The position numbers and the translations under genes were made by a program. A model generated the notes under the pieces. It saw only the letters and a program-made list of their open reading frames with translations, had not been told where the DNA came from and searched no databases. DNA of 64,000 nucleotides from Gp6-AA40 sp963772955 (lineage in GTDB: Bacteria; Acidobacteriota; Vicinamibacteria; Vicinamibacterales; UBA2999), in NCBI GenBank assembly GCA_963772955.1, contig CAVYZF010000006.1, positions 104,264 to 168,263 of the forward strand, given 5' to 3'. This document shows positions 1-9,060 of the stretch, piece by piece (the first letter of the stretch is position 1; every line of letters begins with the position of its first letter).

Positions 1-64
1 TGCTTGCGGCAGCGACCAACTGATCCGACGCCACCTCCTTGACCGTGCACGTCTCGGTATCCAT
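1..64 (-). CDS. 5' end of an unidentified gene running off the left edge
   Basis: An ATG on the minus strand at 64 is preceded by a strong ribosome binding site (AGAGGTGAG, about 4 bases upstream) and stays open for the 21 codons left in the window, beginning MDTETCTVKEVASDQL. No signal peptide is apparent. Too little is visible to assign a family. The strong binding site makes a real start likely. It lies upstream of nothing else in this window and points out of it. Confidence 0.5.
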   Translation of the reverse strand, partial: MDTETCTVKEVASDQLVAAAS

Positions 65-179
65 AAACTCACCTCTGTTCATTCGAACACTTGGGGCCGT
101 ACCCGAGCGTCAGGGTTCGATCCTGCCACCAGCGAGTCCAACACTGTTCACGTCATGGTTGCCGTCTCGGAATCCTCCT

Positions 180-596
180 TCAGTGCTCACCCGTAGAAGA
201 CCCGATGTCCAACAGCTCACGCTCGGCAATGAGCCAGTCCTCAACCGCCGAACGGCCGCCACCAGATTGGAAGAGATGAAATGCGCGTTGCCGAATTTCG
301 TCCTGGGGGATTACTCGCTCCGCGACCACGATGAACTCACCGCTGTCGTCGTGCTGGCGCCGTTCATCCTCCGTCGCGAGACGGCCGGCAAGTGAAACCG
401 CCTGCGATTGGTTGGAGAAGATCGTCGGGAACACTTCGGCGCGCGCGTCATTGATAACTCGCAGCACGTGATTTCCATCCAGGACTCGCGATCCGAAACG
501 GGCGTGAGTGTCTGAACGGGTCGACAGGAAGAGCCGTTCACCGTTCTGATCGATGGACAGCGCGCCGGAAAGAATTGTGAGATCGCTACTCGTCAT
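180..596 (-). CDS. DUF2934 domain protein
   Basis: A protein of about 138 residues whose C-terminal part (IRQRAFHLFQSGG...DWLIAEREL) matches the DUF2934 pattern: an IxxxAYxLxxxxG stretch followed by WxxAExEL. The function of this domain is unknown; in acidobacteria it often sits in small stress-associated proteins. I chose the ATG at 596 rather than the longer frame to 641 because GAGAGG lies 8 bases upstream. There is no signal peptide or membrane segment. It follows the heme-motif gene at 672-2219 on the same strand with an 75-base gap, so co-transcription is possible. The first 70 residues have no recognised domain. Confidence 0.7.
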   Translation of the reverse strand: MTSSDLTILSGALSIDQNGERLFLSTRSDTHARFGSRVLDGNHVLRVINDARAEVFPTIFSNQSQAVSLAGRLATEDERRQHDDSGEFIVVAERVIPQDEIRQRAFHLFQSGGGRSAVEDWLIAERELLDIGSSTGEH

Positions 597-671
597 CTGT
601 TGCCTCTCGGTGCGCGCATCGGTCGCGTGGCGCACATGCACCGTCCTGCATCACCGCCGGAGACGCGCCCC

Positions 672-2219
672 TCACTGCACCTGACATGTCGTGGTCAACA
701 CGAGACGTCCGGCGGCTGCCGTGGGCGACGTTGACGGGAAGACCACACGGTTGGGATCTTCGAGAATGTGGTTTCCGCCGTTCCTCGATATTTCGGATGC
801 GCTGACTTCGACTCGGCGCTGGGCCAACAGGCGAACCCAGGCGAGGACATTTGCAGGATCCGCAGCGCGCTGCCGGCAGTTGGCGACGAATGCGAGCGCC
901 TGCTGTTGGTGGAACGTCGCCGTCCGCTTGGGATCGGTGAGGTTGGTGAGGAGTTCGGCGGCGCCAGGTGCCTTGGCGCCGCGAAGCGCCTCCTGAAAAC
1001 GCGCGCCGAACGTCGCGTCGCGCTTATCAGGAACGAGCTTCAACAGATCACAGCGTCGGCCGGCAAATGCCGGATTGGTGAAGTCGACGGCAAGAACGTC
1101 CGTGACGAACTCGCGGTCGACGATCCCCTGGTCGATGAGCGAATCCACGGCGACGATGTCCGAGTGAGCCTTGACCGGTGCGACCCACGCATGATCGGCA
1201 TCAGCGCGCCCCGGTGTATTCGGCAGACGTGAACGAAGCGTCTTCAGCGCGGCGTCATAAGCCTGCCGTTGAACGACGACGTCGGCCATGGCCAGGCGCT
1301 GATCGACGAAGAATCCAGACGGAATGCGTAACGCGGGGTTTCGGTCGTCGAACGGCGTGATGTCCGACTCGATGTTCACGTCGATGGGACAGAACAACGG
1401 TCGCAACTGCTCCTGCATGCTGCGCTCGGCCATGACCTTCCGGTAGCCGGGACTGGTCGCTAGTCGTTCCGCAGACGCCGCCACCACCTTCGAGAGCTCC
1501 TCGCCGTCGACGAGCTCCGCAAGTATCTCTTTGACGGCAGCGTCCGGCTTCAGGCTACCCACCGTCAGCGGACGTCCCTTTACAAACCAGTCGTTGTGAG
1601 GAACCGCCAGCTCCTTCTGCACAAGACCGCCACTGACGTGGCATCCGGAACACCGGAGACGCTGGCCGAACGGGCGCTCTGACGCGGTCCGTTGACGATG
1701 CAACAGACGGATGTCGTCGAGGATGTCTTTGGAATCGCCCCTGTAGAACCAGGCGCCAGCCACGAGCTCGTAGAAGTTGTAGAACTGCTTGTCGGGATCC
1801 CAGGCAATGAGCTCAATCGTCAACCCGCCCGTATTGGCAACGAGACGTCCGTCGTCGGTGGCCCCAGTGAAGTGACCGAACACGAGGTCGCCCCGGTCGA
1901 TCTTCACTTGGGACGGACCGCCGCCCGTGGCCGAGACAATCTCGAACACGAAGAGCGCGCCGGCGTCGGGATTGTGAAAGCCGACGAAGTTGACCATGGT
2001 CGGTGCCAGCCGCGCACCCGATCCTTTGAGCAGGTTGCGAAAGGCCACGGCCGTCTTGGGGCACGTGTCCTGTTGCGCCAACACACGCGCGACCGGGTCA
2101 CGCGGCGCCGGCTTCGAAAGGTTTTGTGGAATGCACGCCGCACGTGCCGGCATCGCTAAGATGAGCAGCAGTGTGGCCGCGGTAATGACCGCACGCACGC
2201 CTTCAAGATGTTTCAACAT
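672..2219 (-). CDS. Secreted protein with a single heme-c motif
   Basis: A 515-residue protein with an N-terminal signal peptide (hydrophobic stretch 10-24, likely cleavage after ARA at 27) and one CSGCH motif at 190-194, which indicates covalent heme c attachment after export. Further cysteines (around 28, 53, 277, 391, 449 and the C terminus) suggest disulfides. The rest matches no domain I recognise; it resembles the large acidobacterial proteins loosely annotated as cytochrome c domain proteins. Length is far above a simple cytochrome c, so the heme motif is embedded in a larger periplasmic protein. Electron transfer or a periplasmic redox role is inference from the motif only. Confidence 0.75.
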   Translation of the reverse strand: MLKHLEGVRAVITAATLLLILAMPARAACIPQNLSKPAPRDPVARVLAQQDTCPKTAVAFRNLLKGSGARLAPTMVNFVGFHNPDAGALFVFEIVSATGGGPSQVKIDRGDLVFGHFTGATDDGRLVANTGGLTIELIAWDPDKQFYNFYELVAGAWFYRGDSKDILDDIRLLHRQRTASERPFGQRLRCSGCHVSGGLVQKELAVPHNDWFVKGRPLTVGSLKPDAAVKEILAELVDGEELSKVVAASAERLATSPGYRKVMAERSMQEQLRPLFCPIDVNIESDITPFDDRNPALRIPSGFFVDQRLAMADVVVQRQAYDAALKTLRSRLPNTPGRADADHAWVAPVKAHSDIVAVDSLIDQGIVDREFVTDVLAVDFTNPAFAGRRCDLLKLVPDKRDATFGARFQEALRGAKAPGAAELLTNLTDPKRTATFHQQQALAFVANCRQRAADPANVLAWVRLLAQRRVEVSASEISRNGGNHILEDPNRVVFPSTSPTAAAGRLVLTTTCQVQ

Positions 2220-2498
2220 GATGCCTGCTTGGTTAAGGCCCGCTCACCGACTGGGTGGACGGGACCGTATCCGATCCATCACGCACCTGGCTGTGCGTTT
2301 CTGAACATCGGTGTTGGCGGCATCGGTCCACGGTGAACGGGCCGGTGACATCGCCGCACCGACGGTGACCAGTTTCGGTGCTGCGTGCATTCGCTATTCC
2401 GACGGCCGAGGCGTAGAGCAGGCGCCGGTGCAGCTCGTCACCCGAGGGTGCACGAACGGGCAGATCGTTGGCATCTCTGCATGAGAAAGGACCTCGCC

Positions 2499-2588
2499 AT
2501 GAGCGACAACGCAAAGGAGTTAGCGGAGAATGCGGCCAGCCGGGATGAGCGCGCCGTCGCTTTGGGCCACGAGGACCTGCAACCCTAG
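2499..2588 (+). CDS. Possible 29-residue small ORF
   Basis: A short frame starting at an ATG preceded by GAGAAAGG (8 bases upstream), encoding a polar, helix-prone peptide that begins MSDNAKELAENAAS. It has no recognisable family. It could be a genuine small protein or the truncated head of a lost gene, because the sequence immediately after its stop resembles a transposase remnant. Support is only the ribosome binding site and amphipathic composition. Confidence 0.25.
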   Translation: MSDNAKELAENAASRDERAVALGHEDLQP

Positions 2589-2597
2589 ACTTCGCGC

Positions 2598-2735
2598 GTG
2601 GCTCCGTTTCAGTGGTTCGTCTTGGCGGTGTGTGCGTGGCTTCATCGTGAGCAGACCGATCTGATCGCTGCGTTTCCGGACACTACGGTCTGGGACGCCT
2701 TCAACATGCGCGCGAGGGTGCGTCACATCAGTTGA
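2598..2735 (+). pseudogene. Remnant of an integrase-type transposase N terminus
   Basis: A 45-codon frame from a GTG reads PFQWFVLAVCAWLHREQTDLI, which resembles the N-terminal helix (W-x-HREQ-x-x-VI) of the rve-superfamily transposases common in acidobacteria, normally followed by EENRVLRE. The similarity stops after about 25 codons and the rest (FPDTTVWDAF) is unrelated. The same transposase family supplies the central part of the broken element at 62.4-63.4 kb. The call rests on memory of the family pattern and is tentative. Confidence 0.35.
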
Positions 2736-4012
2736 CGAGTGAACGCATCAGTCGAGTCTATCCAGCAGTCGTACGCCCCCGTCTTGCGCGTACTGTAGCG
2801 CAGGCTTTCCACGGTGATCGAGGTCAGGTGCCAATCGGGAGCGTTGCCGCTGTTGTCTCGCATGACGGTGACCGAGTGCAGTTCGCCAAGGTCTGGGCTG
2901 GGGAGCGTGACGAAGTTGGTCAAGCCCTTTTCCATGCGCCGGTTGAAATTCGTATCCACCGTCGTCGACGAGGAGCCGTGGGCGCCGGCAACGGTAAATG
3001 TCACGCGGGCATCGGTGCCGGCCATCGCGATATCGCTCGTGCGCACCGTCAGCCCGTAGGACGCGTTGGCGGGCAGAAAGGGATTGTCCGAGCGGCGAGC
3101 CAGACGGCAGCGCGCGCCGACCGCGGGGTCGGCCAGAACGTCAACCAGACGCCGGATGCCGCGCGGGTCCGAGATGATGCCGTTGACCCCGACATGCAGG
3201 TACAACCGCTGGTCATCACTGTCGTTCACGGTCCACGCATAGATGAATCGAGGGCGGCCGCCTGCGACCCGCATCCAACAGGCTCGCTCGATGGGCGTCC
3301 GGTACACCATCGCCCCTTCGTCCGAGAGCGGGAACGACGTGCCGTTGCCATAACACGACCGGGCGACGCCGAGTCCGGCAAAGAAGGCCTCCACGCCGTC
3401 AGGATCGTCCACCGCATCGATCATGAACGCTTCGCGCGGGCGCATGTTGGCCGCGATCCGGTCGAACACGGAGGTGCCATCGAGCCGAAACGGATTCGAT
3501 GATGTGACGTCGGCAACGGAGATGATGACGTTGAGATTGGTGCCGGCCGTGAGGATCGTGCGGATCGCGTCGATCATCGTCCGCCCATGCTCGGGGGTGG
3601 ACGCGGGAGGCTTGCAGTCGAAGATCACCAGTGCGAGCCTCTGCGCCTCCTCGTCCACGACGGCACGCAGGGCGTGGAGGAAGTCTTCGAATCTCGGTGC
3701 GCCGTCACCACCCGGTGAATCGCCTGTGATCCCCGCGTGATCGATGCACAGCTGGTTCAGGTTGGATTCGTACGCCGTGACGTCGATTTCCATCGCATTG
3801 GCGCCGGAATTCAACGCATCGATGACCTCGCCGATGGTGTTGGTGTTGTGGCCGATCACATAGACGGGCATCGGGCCGAATTGCCGGTCGCCGAGCAGCT
3901 CCATCAGCTCGCGAATCGACACCACGCCGTCCATGCCAGCCAGGACGGCGAGCGATCGGACGCTGACCATCAGGTCGACGAAATTCACACTGCGCAGGCT
4001 GAGGATGTCCAC
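2723..4012 (-). CDS. Sphingomyelinase-D/GDPD-like phosphodiesterase with C-terminal PLAT domain
   Basis: A 429-residue protein from the GTG at 4012, chosen because GGAG lies 7 bases upstream and because the longer frame overlaps the preceding gene. Residues about 48-290 show the TIM-barrel phosphodiesterase layout of sphingomyelinase D and glycerophosphodiester phosphodiesterases: His55 (VIGHNTNT), Glu76-x-Asp78 (AMEIDV), His92 (CIDHAG), Asp132-x-Lys134 (IFDCKP) and a late Trp (YAWTVND). The spacing closely follows the spider-toxin and corynebacterial enzymes (H, E-x-D 21 residues on, H 16 further, D 40 further). Residues 318-406 match a PLAT/LH2 lipid-binding beta sandwich (AGTDARVTF, then PDWHLTSI). 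It is the last gene of a four-gene leftward cluster, 41 bases after the 838-residue gene. No signal peptide is seen. Lipid headgroup hydrolysis is expected; the exact substrate is unknown. Confidence 0.75.
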   Translation of the reverse strand: MDILSLRSVNFVDLMVSVRSLAVLAGMDGVVSIRELMELLGDRQFGPMPVYVIGHNTNTIGEVIDALNSGANAMEIDVTAYESNLNQLCIDHAGITGDSPGGDGAPRFEDFLHALRAVVDEEAQRLALVIFDCKPPASTPEHGRTMIDAIRTILTAGTNLNVIISVADVTSSNPFRLDGTSVFDRIAANMRPREAFMIDAVDDPDGVEAFFAGLGVARSCYGNGTSFPLSDEGAMVYRTPIERACWMRVAGGRPRFIYAWTVNDSDDQRLYLHVGVNGIISDPRGIRRLVDVLADPAVGARCRLARRSDNPFLPANASYGLTVRTSDIAMAGTDARVTFTVAGAHGSSSTTVDTNFNRRMEKGLTNFVTLPSPDLGELHSVTVMRDNSGNAPDWHLTSITVESLRYSTRKTGAYDCWIDSTDAFTRQLM

Positions 4013-4053
4013 GTGTTCTCCGCGCTGAGGGCCACTCGAGAGAGCGCTCTCCG

Positions 4054-6570
4054 CTAACTCGCGACCCCAGGCATCATCTTGATCACGCCCCCGGGGGCCA
4101 CCGCCGCCACGGCGGCGGCCATCGTATTGAAGGGATGGAAGAAATCTCCTTCGGCCGGCCCCTTCCAGGCGAGATTCACCCACACTTCCTGATTCGATCC
4201 TGCCTCTTCGACTTGGTTGCCATCCGTGCGTCGAGGGTGCGCCTGGTCGTGCATGTCGAGCGTCAGCTTGGTGCCGAGAAAGTGGTTGGTAACCTCGACC
4301 ACGCCGTCAGCACCGCTGTTCATGACCGTCCCGCGCAGAAACTGGTCGGTGGGGTTGCCGGCGTCGCCGAGGCGATCTTCAGGGTCGCCATCGCCGTAGG
4401 TCATGCGCACGACTCTGGCGCCGAACTTCGTGTCGTCGCCGTCGAGCTCGTTCCAGATCACAAACGTCACGCGGTTACCGTTGTGCGTCGTGTAGTCGGC
4501 CTCGACATTGCTCTGCAGCCCGTTGATGTTCAAGTCCCTGTTCCGGTCGAGGACGCTGTCCTTGAACGCTTCGAATTTCACCTCAGGATGCAGCCAGGTG
4601 TCGAACGCCTCCATGGCCGTCAACTGTCCGTCGCGCAAGAACGCCAGGTAAAATCCAGGATGCCCGTCCGGCCCGCGTTTGCTTATGAAAGCAAACTTTC
4701 CGACGACGTCCGCCTCGATGATGGCTCTGCACCAATCCGGCAGGTGCACTTGATGCCCACACGCGAAGTCTGGCGCGACGCCGTAGTTGACCGCCTGCCC
4801 CGGTTCTTGTGAAAAGCTGGAGAACTGAATCAGGTCAATCGAACTGTTTAGCGGTCCTCCCGCGCTCGCCCCCGTAGGCATGAACGACGTTGTCACGGCG
4901 ACGCCCAGTTGTTGATCCTGATCGCCGGCGACTATGCCGAGAAACCTCGGATCGATGGCGAAATCAGCAGGACTGCCGCCCGCTGAGATGAGATAGCTCG
5001 GTGAGCCGGCGTAGACCTCGTGATTGTCGCAGTTTCGCCCGGTCACCTCAGGGTCGTCCTGCGGCCCGCGGTGAAGCCGCTGGTAAAAGCGGCGATGCCC
5101 GTCCGTCACGAACAGATCGTGGATCGAGAGGGGCAGGCGATACTCGCTCAGCGCATCCGCGACCGCGACATGGCCGTTGCTGCCGGCTGTTGAAATGCTC
5201 CAGTCTTTCGGCCGATTCGGCGTCCGCGTTTCGTAGGCCCTGGTGTTACCCGCGAGGATCGCGAAGTGCGGGGCCATCGGGTCGGCGCCGACGTTCGTCT
5301 CGAGCAGCCCGACGTCCATGTAACCTTTATCTGTCCGGCTCGAATGCTGGCCTTCGTTTCTCCGACGAAACGGGACCATGCGCCGCAAATCGCTCGTCGA
5401 CACCGCCATGCGCGCCGAGATGTAGTCGAGCACCATGCGCGCGCCGAGGCGCACCTCATGGTCATAGGCGAAGTTGCAGAGATTCAGCAGCGCCTCGCGC
5501 ACTTCGTTCTGGTAGTTCTTGGCGTTGTATTCCGAGAAGTCGTCCCGGAGGATGTTGCGCAGGAGGGCCAGCATCAATTCGGTGCAACTTGGCGCGTCGT
5601 CAGAGCCGTTTCGCCGGTTGTCGTGGTCGGGATGATGGTCGCGCTGGTACAGCAGCTGATTCGTGAGATACCGCGCCGTGTGAATCGTGAGGATGTGATT
5701 TTCAGTTTCCCCGATCCTCTTGACGTTCACGATGCCCAGATCGAGAAAGCCGGCTCTGGCCCAGTCGTTCGGCACGGGACCGTTCGTCACGATATCGTCG
5801 ATATTCACCCGACGCACCCTGCCCCCCGCCAGGAGCACCGTGATCAGATGCTCTCGAGCCGCTTCGCTCAGCTCATCGTAGTAGGCATAGGCCATGTGCA
5901 GCAGGTGCATCTGCGACATGTCGTAGTTGCCTTCAGAATGGACCGCCAGGAACGTAAGGCTGTCGTGTACTCCGGGCCCGAATGATCCGCACCAGCCGGA
6001 GCTCGCCGCCAGGATCGCTTCGGAGACCATCGGCCGGAGGCGGTCGGCATGAACATCAGGAAAGAAATCCGGATACGCCAGCGCCGCGAGACATTTGGCG
6101 GTGGGGATGAAAATGTCGGGCGCCGCGCCGTCAAAGAGTTTCTGCTCCAGCAGCTCTTTATCGCCAGTCTCTGGATTCCCTGACGGAAACACCGACACCC
6201 CATTCGCAAATCCAGTGGCCGCACTGACCGTGGCCGCGGCACGAGCGTCGAACCTTCGTGCGGCTTCCGCGACCGTGTACGGGACCTCGGCCTTCGGCTC
6301 GTCGAAAGGCGGCAGATGCACACCGACATCTGACAAGTCAATGTGATCGGTGGTGCTGTCGATTTTCCTCGCATCGTGCGCACCGGGTATCGACCTGCGG
6401 TAGAGGGGACGAATACTCTGCGCGACGGAAGAGCCCACCGTCTCGAGCGCGTGGATGATGCCGCGCATCGAGGTGTGGTCGTCGGTCACAAAGCGCACGA
6501 CGCTGCCGACGGCGCGCAGACTCGCGTTCGGCGTGCCGACAAACGCCCCGATTTCTCGTAGTGAGTTCAT
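4054..6570 (-). CDS. Uncharacterised 838-residue protein, possible alpha-toroid with beta-helix-like tail
   Basis: I recognise no established family. The first half is helix-rich and contains an ETENH motif (288-292, followed by ILTIHTARYLTNQLLY), reminiscent of the ENH motif in alpha/alpha-barrel polysaccharide lyases and related enzymes; that resemblance is inference. Residues about 430-790 are mixed. The last 40 residues (HPFNT...AAVAAVAPGGVIKMMPG) look like the opening turn of a parallel beta-helix/DUF1565-type repeat that then stops. No signal peptide or membrane segment is visible. It sits between a small gene (56 bases upstream) and the phosphodiesterase-PLAT gene downstream, so the products probably work together. 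Confidence 0.6.
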   Translation of the reverse strand: MNSLREIGAFVGTPNASLRAVGSVVRFVTDDHTSMRGIIHALETVGSSVAQSIRPLYRRSIPGAHDARKIDSTTDHIDLSDVGVHLPPFDEPKAEVPYTVAEAARRFDARAAATVSAATGFANGVSVFPSGNPETGDKELLEQKLFDGAAPDIFIPTAKCLAALAYPDFFPDVHADRLRPMVSEAILAASSGWCGSFGPGVHDSLTFLAVHSEGNYDMSQMHLLHMAYAYYDELSEAAREHLITVLLAGGRVRRVNIDDIVTNGPVPNDWARAGFLDLGIVNVKRIGETENHILTIHTARYLTNQLLYQRDHHPDHDNRRNGSDDAPSCTELMLALLRNILRDDFSEYNAKNYQNEVREALLNLCNFAYDHEVRLGARMVLDYISARMAVSTSDLRRMVPFRRRNEGQHSSRTDKGYMDVGLLETNVGADPMAPHFAILAGNTRAYETRTPNRPKDWSISTAGSNGHVAVADALSEYRLPLSIHDLFVTDGHRRFYQRLHRGPQDDPEVTGRNCDNHEVYAGSPSYLISAGGSPADFAIDPRFLGIVAGDQDQQLGVAVTTSFMPTGASAGGPLNSSIDLIQFSSFSQEPGQAVNYGVAPDFACGHQVHLPDWCRAIIEADVVGKFAFISKRGPDGHPGFYLAFLRDGQLTAMEAFDTWLHPEVKFEAFKDSVLDRNRDLNINGLQSNVEADYTTHNGNRVTFVIWNELDGDDTKFGARVVRMTYGDGDPEDRLGDAGNPTDQFLRGTVMNSGADGVVEVTNHFLGTKLTLDMHDQAHPRRTDGNQVEEAGSNQEVWVNLAWKGPAEGDFFHPFNTMAAAVAAVAPGGVIKMMPGVAS

Positions 6571-6626
6571 GTCGCCTGTCCCTATGGCACCGCGGTTGTG
6601 ACTGCGGCAGCGTTGACCTGATCCAC

Positions 6627-7043
6627 CTATCCCCGTGCTTCCAGCCTGGCAACCCTCGCCATCAGATCAGCGATCTGACCTCGGAGGCCTAGGATCTCTT
6701 CCTGCAAGTTCACCTGCGTTCGAAAAATGACTTCGGGAAAGTGCGGGAAGGGTATCTCTGGTGTTGGGGGAAGGGCTGTCCCTGAAATGCCTTTTTCCAC
6801 CATCTCAAAAGACAGGCCACCCCTCACCACGAGTGCCCCCGCCACCGAAACGCCGCCAGGGTAGTCGTTGTTGAAGTTGATCGTCAGACCGTCACTCTCG
6901 TCGTGCACGAGTGCGCGCCGCAGTCTAGGCCCCCCAGGCTTCCGGCGCGCTGGATGATCGAGCGTCAGATCGGAGCCGTGGACGTTCAGGTTGCTGCAGG
7001 TCACCTCGATTTGGTCGAAGGTGCCGAATACGATGTCAGACAT
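6627..7043 (-). CDS. Small uncharacterised protein with C-terminal coiled coil
   Basis: A 138-residue protein beginning MSDIVFGTFDQIEV. The N-terminal 75 residues are predicted mostly beta (VTCSNLNVHGSDLTLDHP, then DGLTINFNNDYPGGVSVAG), and the final 28 residues (NLQEEILGLRGQIADLMARVARLEAR) have heptad-spaced leucines and form a likely coiled coil for oligomerisation. No named family is recognised. It is the second gene of the leftward cluster, 38 bases after the 7082-7444 gene and 56 bases before the 838-residue gene. A structural or scaffolding role in the cluster is inference. Confidence 0.6.
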   Translation of the reverse strand: MSDIVFGTFDQIEVTCSNLNVHGSDLTLDHPARRKPGGPRLRRALVHDESDGLTINFNNDYPGGVSVAGALVVRGGLSFEMVEKGISGTALPPTPEIPFPHFPEVIFRTQVNLQEEILGLRGQIADLMARVARLEARG

Positions 7044-7081
7044 GTGATTTCACCTCGTTCATGATCTGTGCACACCGAGAC

Positions 7082-7444
7082 TTACGCCGGCTTTGTGGCG
7101 ACGTTGGTGAACCCCAGGAGCGTCCCATACGGTTTCAGTTGTGCCGTCAGCTCGGCGCGGGTGTCGCCGTCGGTCAGCAGGTCAACCAGATGGTTGTCGC
7201 CTTGCGCCTCGTCTGTCGTGGTGGCGAAGACCGTCCACACGTACTGGCTTCGCCCGTCGACTTTCTGATCGCTCTTGAGCAGCACATGTTCCCGGGTCTC
7301 GAACAGCCGCGTCGCCAGGTTGATGGACGGGAACACTTCTTCGTGCATGAACTGTTCGAAGCGCGCATCATTCACGCCAGGAAGAATCACGATGGTGGTG
7401 AGGCTTTTCGGGAGGGTGGCGATGGTGTTGAATCGCGTTGCCAT
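7082..7444 (-). CDS. Small uncharacterised protein, first gene of the PLAT-phosphodiesterase cluster
   Basis: A 120-residue protein starting MATRFNTIATLPKSLTT. I prefer the ATG at 7444 to the frame extension at 7468 because it is preceded by GGCAGGTG and gives a compact protein. There is no signal peptide or recognisable domain. The sequence is mixed alpha/beta and contains a segment (VLLKSDQKVDGRSQYVWTVFATT) suggestive of an alpha-beta barrel of the dimeric ferredoxin-like type; this is a guess. It leads the four-gene operon-like run to 2723. Confidence 0.55.
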   Translation of the reverse strand: MATRFNTIATLPKSLTTIVILPGVNDARFEQFMHEEVFPSINLATRLFETREHVLLKSDQKVDGRSQYVWTVFATTTDEAQGDNHLVDLLTDGDTRAELTAQLKPYGTLLGFTNVATKPA

Positions 7445-7603
7445 GAGGCACCTGCCGTTTCTGTCCACAGACGCCTGTCGCGGTGGAGGCGGCGCACGTC
7501 AAGCACGCAGTGCGAGTGGACGCCGCCACCGCAGGCTCTCATGTGGCGCTCCCATGAATCGCACTCCTAGAGTACTGGCTCGTACCGAAGTGAAGGGGAG
7601 GAT

Positions 7604-7629
7604 GACAGACCCCGCGCGCGGGGTCTGTC
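7604..7629. repeat. Perfect 26-bp palindrome
   Basis: The sequence GACAGACCCC-GCGCGC-GGGGTCTGTC is an exact inverted repeat centred at 7616/7617. It lies in the 270-bp gap between the start of the 7082-7444 gene and the end of the IS110 remnant. There is no T tract, so it is a poor intrinsic terminator. It may be a REP-like element, an IS-associated site, or a binding site for a dimeric protein. Confidence 0.6.
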
Positions 7630-7718
7630 CCGTATTGCACACGCGACAGCCAACGAAGGACGCACACCGCATACATCAGGCCGCTTCACGGATCGCCAGG
7701 GTCGAAAATCACTGCCGA

Positions 7719-9013
7719 TCATGCCGGGCTGCTCGATGGAGCCGGAGCAGTTCGACGCGATAGCCGAGACGTTCGCAGTTCGCGGATCATCTTGCGCGTG
7801 CGCACTCTCTTCGCCTCCACGCTGACGGCTGGGCCGCGTTCTTCGTAGCGAATGCCCTCGTGCAGGATCTTCCAGATCAGACGACAGAGCCGGTGGGCGA
7901 TGGCACCGATCGCTTGCGCGTGCCCAAGACGTGGGACGAGCCGGCGATACACGATGGCGAAGATCGTGCCCTTCGCTTTCACCGCGGCGTTGGCGGCCTG
8001 ATTCAGGACGCGTCGCATCTGTCGATTGCCTTTGGGGCAGCGATGACTGTAGTTGACGCCGGCACTCTCCTCATTGCCCGGGCACGCGCCCATCCAGGAC
8101 GCGAGCTGTTTCGCTGAGGGAAATGTCAGCGGCCTGGCACCGACTTCCGCGATGATCTGCTGCGCGGAATCGACGCCAAGACCGGGTACTTCGGCCAGGC
8201 GTTGCACCGCATCGTGGTGGTGCGCAAGCAGCTGCGGCCATCTGCTGATCGAGTTGGGCGAGGTGGTCTTCGATCACGCGCAATTCGTCGAGCGTCAGCT
8301 TCACCAGCCGCCGGTAGACACCGGATGAAGATCCGCGCACGCACCGAAGGCGTCGCGCAATTGATCGGGCGTTGCCCGCAAGCGTCGAGTCCGCCAGTGC
8401 GGCCAGCGTCGGCCGGATCCGTTTCGCCGTCGCCGACAGCGTTGCAGCATGCGACGCGCACTGGTGCCCAGCAGATCGGACACGACACTCGATATCTTGA
8501 TGTGCGCTTCCTCGAGGAGCGACTCGAGCCGATTGTGGAGTTGCACGCGGCTGCGCGTGATCTGGTACCTGCGGCGCATCACGGTCCGCCAGAGCCGCTG
8601 CTCGGCGTCGGGCACAAAACTGAGGGTCAGTTCCTGCGCGACCAAGCGTTTCACCAGACGCTCCGCGTCGGGAAAGTCTCGTCTTGCGTCCGCCGGCGTC
8701 CTCGATTCGATTGCGCTTGTGCAAGATGCAGTGTGCCGGAGACAGGGTTCGCACCGGGCCGCGTCCGGCGCTTGGGTTTGCCAGTGACCGCTCGAGCGCC
8801 TCCCACACCGGTCGCCAATACTGCGCGGTCGATTCCATCACTACTTCCTCGACCTCGCGCTCGACGAGCCAGTCAGCAAGCGCGACGCAATTGGACGGGG
8901 CTGGTCCCGACCTTCAGCCGTTCAAAGTGGAAGTCACCCTCGACCTCGACGTCGGCCACCGCGACGGCCAACATCTTCTTGTGCACGTCGATTCCCGCGA
9001 TGCGGTACGGCAT
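7719..9013 (-). pseudogene. Decayed IS110-family transposase
   Basis: The minus strand encodes IS110-family transposase in pieces across three frames. The N-terminal DEDD-type segment starts at the ATG at 9013 (MPYRIAGIDVHKKMLAV, GGAG upstream) and runs to about 8885. A second piece (VMESTAQYWRPVWEALERS) continues in another frame from about 8840. A third (RLVAQELTLSFVPDAEQRLWRT, 8650 to about 8440) follows. Then a frameshifted linker, and a Transposase_20 C-terminal part (LAEVPGLGVDSAQQIIAEVG, then GACPGNEESAGVN) runs from 8207 to 7719. At least four frameshifts make it non-functional. IS110 elements lack classical inverted repeats and none were seen. Confidence 0.85.
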
Positions 9014-9060
9014 CGGTCTCTCCTTCGGGAGAGCGGAGAGCGTGCCTCGTCGCATCACTC

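Noticed and set aside
39..395. Plus-strand ORF of 118 residues at the left edge
   Set aside because: It runs antisense to the DUF2934 gene and to a strongly supported start at position 64.
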